Shown here piece by piece: positions 1 to 11,600 of a DNA stretch of 64,000 bases. The notes beneath the pieces are model-generated. The model did not search any database and was not told where the DNA came from. It saw nothing but the letters and a program-made list of their open reading frames with translations. Each line of letters opens with the position of its first letter. Positions within the stretch are counted from its first letter, which is position 1. The DNA comes from Bugula neritina (lineage: Eukaryota > Bryozoa > Gymnolaemata > Cheilostomatida > Bugulidae), in the NCBI GenBank assembly GCA_964035545.1, contig OZ037766.1:1110001-1174000 (forward strand). The letters run 5' to 3'. The position numbers and the translations under genes were made by a program.

Positions 1-315
1 AAGTATAAGTAAGTAAGTAAGTAAGTAAGTGAGTAAGTAAGTAAGTAAGTGAGTAAGTGAGTGAGTAAGTAAGTAAATAAGTGAGTAAGTAAGTAAGTAA
101 GCAAGCAAGTAAGTGACTAAGTAGGTAAGTAGGTAAGTAAGTAAATGCGTAAGTAAGTGACTAAGTGAGTAAGTAAGTAAGTAATTGCGTAAGTAAGTAA
201 ATAAGTGAGTAAGTAAGTAAGTAAGTAAGTAATTGCGTAAGTAAGTGAGTAAGTAAGTAAGTAAGTGAGTAATTGCGTAAGTAAGTAAGTAAGTGAGTAA
301 GTAAGTAAGTAAGTG

Positions 316-346
<31 letters not shown>

Positions 347-644
347 GAGTAAGTAAGTTAGTAAGTAAGTGAGTAAGTAAGTGAGTAAGTAGGTAAGTAA
401 GTAAGTAAGTAAGTAAGTAAGTGAGTAAGTAGGTAAGTAGGTAAGTAAGTAATTGCGTAAGTAAGTTACTAAGTGAGTAAGTAAGTAAGTAATTGCGTAA
501 GTAAGTAAGTAAGTAAGTGAGTAAGTAAGTAGGTAAGTAAGTAGGTAAGTGAGTAATTGCGTAAGTAAGTAGGTGAGTAAGTAAGTAAGTAAGTGAGTAA
601 GTAAGTAAGTAAGTAAGTGAGTAAGTAAGTAAGTAAGTAAGTAG

Positions 645-679
<35 letters not shown>

Positions 680-1165
680 GGTAAGTAAGTAAGTAAGTAA
701 GTAAGTAAGTGAGTAAGTAAGTGAGTAAGTGAGTAAGTAAGTGAGTAAGTAAGTAATTGCGTAAGTATAAGTAAGTAAGTAAGTAAGTAAGTGAGTAAGT
801 AAGTAAGTAAGTGAGTAAGTGAGTGAGTAAGTAAGTAAATAAGTGAGTAAGTAAGTAAGTAAGCAAGCAAGTAAGTGACTAAGTAGGTAAGTAGGTAAGT
901 AAGTAAATGCGTAAGTAAGTGACTAAGTGAGTAAGTAAGTAAGTAATTGCGTAAGTAAGTAAATAAGTGAATAAGTAAGTAAGTAAGTAAGTAATTGCGT
1001 AAGTAAGTGAGTAAGTAAGTAAGTAAGTGAGTAATTGCGTAAGTAAGTAAGTAAGTGAGTAAGTAAGTAAGTAAGTGAGTAAGTAAGTAAGTGAGTAAGT
1101 AAGTAAGTGAGTAAGTAAGTATAAGTAGAAAAGTAAGCAAGTAGAAAAGTAAGCAAGTATAGGCA
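1..1165. repeat. (GTAA)n tetranucleotide satellite
   Basis: Almost pure GTAA/GTGA units with scattered variants (ATTGCGTAAG, GCAAGCAAG, GACTAAG). The first ~330 bases recur 762 bases later (1-330 versus 763-1092) almost unchanged, so the array grew partly by block duplication. It ends about 60 bases before the acceptor of the first transporter exon, so it lies in or replaces intron 8 of copy A. The long LLTY-type reading frames across it are artefacts of the repeat. Confidence 0.97.
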
Positions 1166-1227
1166 AGTACATAATTATATGCGATTAAATATGTAATAGA
1201 TGGATAAGTATATTTTATTTTTTATAG

Positions 1228-1449
1228 TGTTGGCCTTCCTATTAACTATCAATACAGCAGTTGGCTTTGGCAGTATTTTACCTCTATACTACGAACTTGG
1301 CTGTGAGATTGGATATCCAGTTAAGGAAGGGCTAGTGGGATGTCTCGTTACTATAGCAGTTATTGTTTTTCAGTTCCTCTACTATTTGCTATATCTAATT
1401 CCTATGTTTGCCAGCGGTGAGTTATGATATGAAAAACTTTATATTGTAC

Positions 1450-1487
<38 letters not shown>

Positions 1488-1948
1488 CGCGTGCGCGCGT
1501 GCGCGTGTGCGTGTGTAAGTGAGTGTGCTTGTGCGTGTGTGTGTGTGTATGCGTGTGCGTGTGCGTGTGCGTGTGCGTGCGCGTGCGTGTGCGTGTGTAA
1601 GTGAGTGTGCTTGTGCGTGTGTGTGTGTGTAAGTGAGTGTGCTTGCGCGTGTGTGTGTGTGTGTGCGTGTGCGTGCGTGTGCGTGTGCGTGTGTAAGTGA
1701 GTGTGCTTGTGCGTGTGTGTTCGTGCGTTTGCCCTGTGTGTAATATTATAAAGACCTATATAGAGATTTTCCACATGCCTAATATGACATTAGTTTACTA
1801 TTTCTCAAATTTTGTAGATACACACTGGATGACCTGGACAACTCTAGGTTGCTCTGTAGCTGCATTCATTCTGTTATTCACCATAAAAGATCATTACCCA
1901 AGAGTAGACATGGAGGAAAGTCATTCTACAGACAATGTTGCTGATTGA
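1228..1948 (+). CDS. SLC49A4/DIRC2-like MFS transporter, copy A (last two exons)
   Basis: Two exons of a major facilitator transporter are visible: 1228-1416 (189 nt) and 1818-1948 (131 nt, TGA stop). Lengths and splice phases match exons 9 and 10 of copies B and C exactly. Exon 9 encodes two membrane segments around the family motif GYPVKEG; exon 10 encodes a final helix and the acidic tail ending NVAD. Known family: SLC49A4 (DIRC2) is a lysosomal 12-TM MFS protein reported to export pyridoxine with protons. No upstream exons are seen, because the 1.16-kb satellite fills the rest of the window. The copy may be complete further upstream or truncated by the satellite. Confidence 0.8.
1452..1730. 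repeat. (GT)n/(GTGC)n microsatellite in intron 9 of copy A
   Basis: A GT/GC-rich simple repeat. A block of the form GTGTAAGTGAGTGTGCTT recurs about four times inside it. It lies wholly within the 401-base intron between the two copy A exons. The His/Thr-rich frame on the - strand is a repeat artefact. Confidence 0.95.
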
Positions 1949-3358
1949 GAATGTCAAGAGTGTTGAAAAATAGTTATAATATTTACAGCTGCTCTTTCAA
2001 AACTTTGTGAAATTTGCTATAATAGAAACCTTTTTCCTACTTTTACTTCACTATATGAGTAATATAACATGTCTACTTACAATAAGCCTCCCCTCTTTCT
2101 GTGAGGCTCAACAAATTTCTAAAACATATAACTTTACAAAGCCCTTTAAATTTTCTTATAGTTACAAAATCATTTATAACTCATATTAATTGTTACTATA
2201 CTATACAGTTTTTGTCTTTCTGCAGTTCTTCTTCCTTTAATTCCAGAATTGATAGCTCACATTAAATAAAATAGCAAATGCAAGTAGATATAAATCTAAA
2301 GTCATGAGAGTATAGTAAAAGTATAAACACTCATTATCCTGCTATAGAAAATAACAAAAATATAGTAGAGAAGTATCAACTATTGGTAGTCTACAGAAAT
2401 ATGTCTCTATAAACAGAGCTGTTCACAATATAGACAAACTTACAAGAATATAATCACTCAACCACATTATTCAATTAGATGTTCCATTCGATGCATGGGT
2501 CAGTCTCAGTCGAATGAAACAAAAACCATAGGATTACCTAACTTTTTTTGATGTAATCCTTACCATAAGTATGGGGAGGCAGTGAATACGTCTGCTGCAA
2601 CTATTATGCCATAAAGTATTTAGTCAATAGCACCAATTTGTACATTGCAATAATAGACTTGTGCTGGTGTCTTCTTATTAATTAATATGACTACAGATAT
2701 GACCAGTGAAACATACGCTGAGACTTTTACTAATTATTTTTAAAATCTAACTAATATCTTCACTGAATGCATATAGTGGTCAACTTAAGCTCCTATTACT
2801 AATGAAGTGACTGGGCATGGGCTTCTTTTACTATTCATTGAAGCCTGAAAATGTTGAGGGTGCCGCGATTTGCATGACTGCATCTAAAAGCCTATTTGTA
2901 GTCTTGAGTGGCATGAGATTAGTAGATATTATTTAGTAGCTTTTATCACTGTGAATCTATAAACAGCTCATTCTCTAAATATGATTATGCATTCTACTGA
3001 GAGTAAGAATCGGATATAGAGTGCAAGTTTGGAGGTATGATTTACTTTTCTAGTGACAGTGTTGCAGATTTCATTTAATGATATCTTGGGCTGCAAAGTA
3101 AGATTAAGCTTACATCTTGTTGGAATTTGCTTCATAGTACAATATATACACACTTATAATTTACAAGTCATTAAAACAAGTTACATAATTTTCCTGTTAA
3201 AATTTGAAACATTATTTTCAGCACTCATGCATGGCTACTGTTATAAGGGAGTGGTTTAGAGTTGCAAAGGTTTGCTTAGAATAATTTCAAATAGTCTGAG
3301 AGAGTTGAAATAAAACATCTTCTATCTATTTTCCAGAACTGCTAGAGTTGGCTGAAAG
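1949..3358. other. Intergenic, copy A to copy B
   Basis: AT-rich 3' flank of copy A and 5' flank of copy B. I see no further exons of either family. A possible acceptor (TTTTCCAG at about 3327-3334) lies 25 bases before the copy B start codon, so a 5' UTR intron is possible. Homology to copy C begins only at the AAGATG of the start codon. Confidence 0.5.
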
Positions 3359-4869
3359 ATGTTTAGCTATGTTGAAGACAGCTCAATTCAAACAGACAGC
3401 AAGGAGAAAGATCCTTTGATAAACTATGAGTTTGAGTTGAGTTCACAGAAACCAGATGTACAGAATAATGTGTCTCCTAATCATAGCAATGATGGACAGG
3501 AAGTTAAGCTGTACAGAAGAAGATGGTGGCTGTTGTTTGTTTACGGCTTGACTGGAATCGCTAAAGGTCAAATATACAACACTTGGCCTCCACTTTCTGG
3601 CTCTCTAATCATAGCATATGATTGGTCAGACTCAGCAATAGCTCAGATACCTGGAGCAACAACAATTACCTGTGCTGCGGTGTCCCTCCCACTGATGTAC
3701 CTTGTACAGAGGAAAGGTGAGCTATTTATTTTTAATTTGTCAAACCAATTGAAGTGGTAAATTTAGGACTGACCACAATAGCCTATTCAAGTTTTGCATG
3801 GGGATTGAATAATTACTTTCTCTTTCTAACAAGGTCTAAGGTTTGGTATGTTGGTGGGCATCTTCAGTTTGGTGATTGGATGCAGTCTTGCTGCAATCTG
3901 CATCAACACGAGTCACAGTATTTGGTAAGCTATTGAGATTTATCTCCCCTGTAGTTGTTTTTATTTATAATCAGTAGAAACAGGCCAGGTTTATTAAAAA
4001 CAATATCATATTTTTATGCAATAGAATGATATTTCTGCAAGAGCCCGAGCTACGGTTAAACAGAACAGTGCATTCTTTGATTACCTTGCATATTTTAACT
4101 ATTGCTCCCAATTGCGTTTCTGTAAAAGAAAACAAGGTCACCCAGTCACCTCAAAATATGTACATTTTCACAGACATTATCAAAATAAAAACCTTGTGAT
4201 TGAATAGCAGAGAAAATTTACATGAAAAAAGTATTGCAGGATACTTCTGATTGGCTACTGCTTCAATGGAGTCACTTCCAGTATGTTGGCTTCATCAAGT
4301 TCTTTACTTTCCGTCACGTGGTTTCCAGTGTCAGAGAGGACAACTGCTACTGCAGTCTGTACAATGTCGCTACAGTTTGGTATAGGGCTTGGCTTTGTAA
4401 CAGGTGATTGTGTTGAAATATATATGAATTATGATTAGTACTTCCTGCATGTTGCTAAGAGACAAGGAAGTGTATACTAAATAAACATAATAAAATATTT
4501 TATAGTAAACTAGAATGCTGTAGTTTTAATAAAAATTAAACAAGTTTTTGATATACTTGGTATATTTTTTAGCTTTAATTACCTAAATGCCTTCAGCTAT
4601 ATTACCCAAACAGTAGCAAAATTACCGAGTACTAAACGAATATAAAATCTGTGTATGCTATCTAGATTAATGTTTTTCAGAAAGCCGAAATTAGCAAATG
4701 AAGAGGTCTATGCGTATGTGTATGAGGGGGCAACTTAACTTTAATCTGACTTTAGAAAGTATAATGTTTGTACAATCTAGCTCATGCAGCCACTACATGA
4801 CCTAACAGTTGCTATATTCGGTAGTGTTGCATGTGTTACATATAGTTCATTATATACAGTATATATACA

Positions 4870-4944
<75 letters not shown>

Positions 4945-7394
4945 TGACTATATAATAGATGTAACTATATCTTTTCTAAAAACTGATAAACATGTTTATT
5001 AATTAATGCTAGTTTTAATGGTTGATTTAAGTTTTTAGTTTTCCCTTCCAGTCAAATTGCACTGTATTAGGAAAAAATTAATTAAAATATGATTTTGAAA
5101 GAAACCACTAGCGCAAGACCTGGGACAAGTGCATGCTGTTTTAACAAATTTTCTCATGAATTCCAGGTCCATATTTGATGGGAATTCATGTCACAGCTGA
5201 TGATGTACTTAACAATGGCAACTTAACTCAAGGTATTTTTAAACAGCAGCAAAGTAAATAACAATAAGAAAGTGTTTGTGCTTTAATTTGTTTAAAATTT
5301 GTTTATTAGCAAACTATATAAGGGCATAAAAGAAGCTATAGCGTATATATAGTATATACAGTATAAGTATATTATACACAGCTAGTATGTTTAAATTTTT
5401 AATTATTTTGTAAGTGCAGGGAAAGTCTTAATACAGTATATATTAACCAACATTTCAATGCTACATGCATTAGTTACAGATTATAATATAGTTGATGATA
5501 CAGTGTTTCTTATAATTTACTGTAAATCATTATATCCTCAGCATTGGTTGATAGAACGCTTTCAATTATATTCTAGATTTTATTGACTCTATATCTACTG
5601 GGATACAAAGAACTGTGTATTTCGGTAAGCTGATATCTATTGGCTTTGGTATACAACACAAATGAATGAAAAAGCCCCTTATCTGGTAGCTATACTGCCT
5701 ATACAGGGATACTATATAAGGTGAAGCTGTCATCTGCTACTAATTACAGATCTTACCCTGGTACTGCTATGTCTGGTGATGATAATAGCCTACTTTCCTT
5801 CCAAACCTCCTCACCCTCCCAGCAAGTCCCAGTTACTAAATGATACACCAGTTACAGACTATGTGCAAGGAGTCAAGAGTTTACTTCTGTGAGTTTTTGA
5901 TGTTTCTTATACGTGAATTACAGGCTACGCAGAGTTGTATTTTGTAGCTGTGACTCATCGTGTACCTCCCTGTTTTAGAAACAAACAATTCTGGATTTTA
6001 ATGCTAATTACTGGACTGGCAGTTTCCACAGGTACTTCATGGCTTTCCTTAGCTTCAGCAAACTACAGACCTCTAGACATTGGGCAGGTGTGTTCATCAC
6101 ATGCTGATTTATGGATGTATTTACTTAGCTCCTGCTATAGGCAATGAGCCAAAGTTAAAGTATATCACCCTATAACCAAGTATGCTCATTGGTGACTTGA
6201 GAGCTGAGACCTATAATTGAAATAACTCATATTATACAAGTTTGTTTAGTGTAGTGACCCTGTTTCATACTTTATAATAACTCCGGAAAACCTCATCTCT
6301 AAACTTCATGTATAAAACAGAAGCCTTTATATGAATTGTAGGCCTCTGCTGGTTGGATTGGATTCTCTAGTATAATGGCTACCACTCTTGGCTCTATAGT
6401 AATTTCTAGAGTCGCTGATCACTTATTGAAGAAATCTAAACTCATAATGATGGTATCCATATCATTTGGTATAGTGAATATAACCATACTGAGTTGTATA
6501 CAACAGAAGTATATCATTCTACCCTTCAACAGTATGATTGGTGAGTTTATACATATTACAAAAATATATTTCTTGTAATTTTATTTTTTAAGAAAATCAA
6601 AAAAGTTAAATTGAATGTTTGGTATGTTATTTGATAGTTTAAACAGATCTTAAAATGCAACAGAAATAAAAATAGTTATATCTATTTTAAAGCAAAACAA
6701 CAAGATTCAATTGCAAATTAAAAAGCTTATTAATATTCTAAAACTTTTGCAATTCACTTACATTTTATGATAATTTTTTTTCTCCTGTTTTTTTAGCAAT
6801 GTAGTAGCAATATAGTTTTAAAATTAGTTGAATTTTGTACAAAACAAACATAATTATTTGTAAACTTTTAACTAGAATTTAGAATTTAAACACAGGTTTG
6901 TCTCTTTGTGTGTTGCAGTGTTGGCGTATATTTTGACTATAAATGCAAGCATTGGGTTAGGCAGTATTTACCCCCTTTGTTTTGAACTTGGCTGTGAGAT
7001 TGGATATCCAGTTAAAGAAGGGCTAGTGGGATGTCTCGTAACTATATCAGCATACTTGTTCTTATTCCTCTACTACGCGATTTACCTTGTACCTGCTTTT
7101 ACTAACGGTGAGTTGAATTACAAGAAACTTATATACGGTAACGTATTGTATTGGTTACACAGAGTTCAATGAAATAAGAAAAGCCAGTCTTCAGATGTTG
7201 AAATGTGTTATGCATGCAACTTTTTAAAACAATAAGCATTATCTTATTATTCAAATATTGTAGACACACACTGGATGAGTTGGACAACTCTAGGTTGCTC
7301 TGTAGCTGCATTCATTCTGTTATTCACCATAAAAGATCATTACCCAAGAGTAGACATGGAGGAAAGTCATTCTACAGACCATGTTACTGATTAA
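3359..7394 (+). CDS. SLC49A4/DIRC2-like MFS transporter, copy B
   Basis: Ten exons: 3359-3716, 3834-3924, 4240-4403, 5167-5232, 5577-5624, 5750-5888, 5979-6087, 6342-6540, 6919-7107, 7264-7394 (TAA). All introns are GT-AG and phases close to 497 aa, close to the family's usual length. Features: cytosolic N-tail with RRRWW before TM1, YNTW in TM1, WFPVSERTTATA between TM4 and TM5, AYFPSKPPHPP after TM6, AGWIG at TM8, GYPVKEG near TM11. These match SLC49A4 (DIRC2) better than other MFS groups. By family knowledge it acts in a lysosomal or other membrane as a proton-linked solute exporter; the substrate here is inferred. NLT in exon 4 is a possible luminal glycosylation site. Confidence 0.86.
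4871..4942. repeat. (TA)n microsatellite
   Basis: Uninterrupted TA dinucleotides within intron 3 of transporter copy B. Confidence 0.97.
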
Positions 7395-8631
7395 GAATGT
7401 CAAGAATGTTAGGAAATATATTAGAAATTTGCTGCTTTAACTTTTGACCATTTAAATGCTAAAGTATATATTAGTGTAACATATTGTGCTTAATTCTAAT
7501 TACATATATTATGGTAATATGCCATATATACTTTTATTTTAAACTAAACTCTCCCACATGTCTTAAAATGCAAATCATGCATCAAATATTATGTATAATA
7601 ACCATCTATAAATATAATCTTAAAGAATCTATATAAGCTATATTCTCTTCCAAATTAATATCAAGTTGGAATATACATAGCACCTTTATTTAGCTATTAT
7701 AGTTATTTATAATCTCCAATAAACTAAAGTCTATAGAGTCTAGAACGGTAATTTGAATGCTACGGTATAAACTATAGAGTGTTACCATATGCATCTATAA
7801 TGTGAAAACCTATCAATCAGTATTAGCATTATGAGTTGAATCTAGTAAAGACTACTGAACACTATCAAATTCTCCCTGCTTAAGCAACGTCGTTATATTA
7901 CATAATATCTATTCCAAGGTTTCCAGTAATTGGTGGGAAAGTCTTGCTAGAGAAATTAAAGTTGATGAATTGTAAATCTGATAAGTGCCTGCTTCTTTTT
8001 CTTGCAATTCATAATGTATTTCATATATGCATTGTATAGATGTAATATATAAACTAGCTATTTGCTTGACTGCACTGGATCAATGCACCTATTTATTACC
8101 CGAGACGACATGATGCACCGCATTTATAGCCTAGTAGTCCTAATACTATAGTAAAACTAAGAAACTCATTGGACCATGTAGTGTCTCAGCAGCTAGTCTG
8201 TTAGCGTAGATACAGTCTAGTACCAGTGTCAGTGTGAAATCAAGAATAAGACATTATTTGGTACAATTTTTCGAAGAGATGAATAATATTAAAGCTTCAG
8301 TGGATATGAAAGTTTGAGAACTGATTTTGTATATTAAGGTAAGTTTGTAATTTGCCACAACTTCTGAATCTGCATGTTAACTAGTTTTAAGCTTGGAAAG
8401 TTTTTAATAACTTAACACGTTCATGTTGACTTGCTGAGGTTTTAAAGCTAATTTTTTAATAGTTTTTTAGTCACTCTTAGGTTACATTGGCAGCTCAGTT
8501 GATTGTATTCAAACTTCCATTGCTTAATTCCTTATGCTTTGTTTAGCCCTTATAGCTTCTACATAAAGTGTGCAGTATAGGAAGCATACAGAACGTACCA
8601 CAACAGTTTCAAAGACTGGCTCTCAACCAAG
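7395..8631. other. Intergenic, copy B to copy C
   Basis: Contains the 3' UTR of copy B, with an AATAAA near 7719. The stretch at about 7885-8065 is paralogous to the 3' flank of copy C and shows the same site without the retrotransposon: ATTACATAATATCTATTCC here, against GTAT duplicated around the element there. The last ~500 bases should hold the copy C promoter; no clear TATA box or CpG-rich patch stands out. Confidence 0.5.
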
Positions 8632-11600
8632 ATGTTTAGCTATGTTGAAGACAGCTCAATTCAAACAGACAACAAGGAGAAAGATCCTTTGATAAACTAT
8701 GAATTTGAGTTGAGTTCACAGAAACCAGATGTACAGAATAATGTGTCTCCTAATCATAGCAATGATGGACAGGAAGTTAAGCTGTACAGAAGAAGGTGGT
8801 GGCTGTTGTTTGTTTACGGCTTGACTGGAATAGCTAAAGGTCAAATATACAACACTTGGCCCCCACTTTCTGGCTCTCTAATCATAGCCTATGATTGGTT
8901 AGACTCAGCAATAGCTCAGATACCTGGAGCAACAACAATCACCTGTGTGGTGGTTTCCCTCCCATTGATGTACCTTGTACAGAGGAAAGGTAGATACTTC
9001 TTGTAATAAATTATTTCACACAATCTATAACTGTTTGCTATATAAATTCAAAGCATGATAACTAATATAGTGTATAAAGTTAAAGTGTTCTGTGTTTGTG
9101 TTTATTAACAAATTATCCAGAATTCAAGTTTGACTCAAGCTAGTGACTACATCATGGTGTTGCCACCTGTAGGTCTGAGTGGAATTTCTTAAATTTTATA
9201 TAAACTTTCAAGTACAACCCTTTATCTGAATATACGATTAGATATTGTTGAATTTAGGTTTGAGATTTGGAATGGTGTTGGCCATATCCAGCTTGACAAT
9301 AGGATGCCTTACCGCAGTTATTTGTATCAACACAGACCACAGTATTTGGTGAGTGTATATTCCATTACGCTGTACAGTAGCTCTCTATGCCAATATTAAT
9401 TGTTTGAGTGTGTATAATTGAATAATTGAGATAAAATGGCATTGAATTGTTTCATAAATGTAAACGAAACCACATTTTAAAGGTTTTATTACTTTTTTCC
9501 AACAGGACCCTTCTGATTGGCTACTGTTTCAATGGAGTCACTTCCAGTATGCTGATGTCATCAGGCTCCTTACTTTCCGTCACGTGGTTTCCAGTGTCAG
9601 AGAGGACAACTGCTACTGCAGTCTGCACAATGTCACTACAGTTTGGTATAGGATTTGGTTTTATAACAGGTTATAACCATTATTTCAACTTTTAAATAAT
9701 TAAAATGTTCACGATGACTATGTAGCCTATATGCATTGCCGTAAAATATTTTTTAAAAGTATCATAAGTGTTATGTTGAAAATAAAGCAAGGTTATATGA
9801 ATTAAAGCCATGTCGAGAGTATAAATTTGTATATTATGAATGCTTCAGTTGGTAAACATTTTGATGTTTGATATGTTTTAGGGCCGTATTTTACTGATGT
9901 GCAAATCACAGATGGGAATGTTATAAATAGCACAAACATGACAGAAGGTAAATTAATTGTTCATCATCTTTTGTATTTGCACATGTTTTCTCAATGCTAT
10001 AATATACATACTGTTAGATTACCATATTATAGTAGTTACTCACTGGAACTTCAAGATGCAAACCGCCCCTCAGTAGTGTCATCAGGGTTTATATCAGTTG
10101 GCTGCTTGTAGCTATATATCGGCTATATACAATGGCTAGTATAGGGCAACTCCTGGTAACACGATAGCCTACATATCTGATAGGCTATTGTTATAGGCTT
10201 AGTTCTCAACGTGCAACTATAACACATACACTAACAGTATCCTCTACATCTGATAGTTTACTATAGCTGACATCTATGAAGGCTATTGGTAATGAAATCT
10301 GAATTAATTTAAAATTGATTCTAAGCACAATTAGTTTTGCGTCCAAAGTTCTTGAAGATTGTTGCTTTTAACTAAAACCTTGGAAAAAATAATTAATTGG
10401 GTTTGTTTTATTTAAAATCCGTATAAGGTTGACCTATATGCAAATATTTTCAGGTTTCATTCAGTCTGTGATCACAGGAATACACAGAGTTGTTTACTTT
10501 GGTAAGTCGTTTTATGTCATGCCTATTGTATGAAAATTAAAGTACATTAATGTACTAAAATTAGGAAATTGTAATTTGCATTGAAATATAAATAGACCGT
10601 TATACACCTGTTTTTATTAAACAAAGTTTGTGAACATGATTTCATAAAATTAAATTTGTACAAGTTTAACAACTGTTATATAAGTTTTTCTTGCTTTGAA
10701 AACTATTCTGAATAAATTACTGCTTTGAATAAAATTTAATTCTAAAAGGAAATTTTATTTTTATGATCATTTTAAATGTCAACTTTTTATAACACTTTTC
10801 AGGTTGTAGTTATATAACTGTGCATAAATACTATATATTATAATAAATTCTTATCAACTACAGAGCATTGATAAATTGTTCATCACTTATTAATTTCTAG
10901 CATTTTTATATTACGTTCATTGTTGCAGATTTAGCCTTGGTGCTGCTATGTCTGGTGATGATAATAGCCTACTTTCCTTCTAGACCTCCTCACCCTCCCA
11001 ACAAGTCCCAACTATTAAATGAAACCATGATAACAGGCTATGCAGAGGGAGTGAAGATTTTATTGCGGTGAGTGTATAAATTAAAGAATACATTTCAGAA
11101 ACTCACCAATTTGATCACTTTATATAGCAATAATTAAAGCTCAGTTATTATGTATATACAGTATAATTAAAAATACTCATTTAAAACACAAAATTCTATA
11201 AAAGTCACCGAGTAATACATAAATTCAGCTGTTATAACTTACCACTGGCTGCCAGGCTATTCCTGGTAGAGAGGTGAATACAATTAGGAACGTGATCTAG
11301 AGGTTTTGAGCAAGTTGTTTCAAAACCTGACAAATCGATCAATTTTTTCTTTTGCAAGAATTGCTACTCACAACTAAAAATAAAACAGTTGCAATGTAAT
11401 TTAAAGTTATACATATAGATCCTACAAACATATATTGAAAATTCAACAATTGAAACAGACTGCTCATAGAATTACATAAAATAAAATTTTTTGAACTTTA
11501 TACATTTTATTAAATATGTAAACAAAAGTCAGCAAGATTTGAAGAATATTATAAAAGTATAAGGATTTTTTTGGAAGATTTAAAACATGATTTGCTTGGC

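Noticed and set aside
117-1172. Long open frames rich in LLTY and LRNY on the - strand
   Set aside because: They result from the tetranucleotide satellite, which has no stop codons in these frames.
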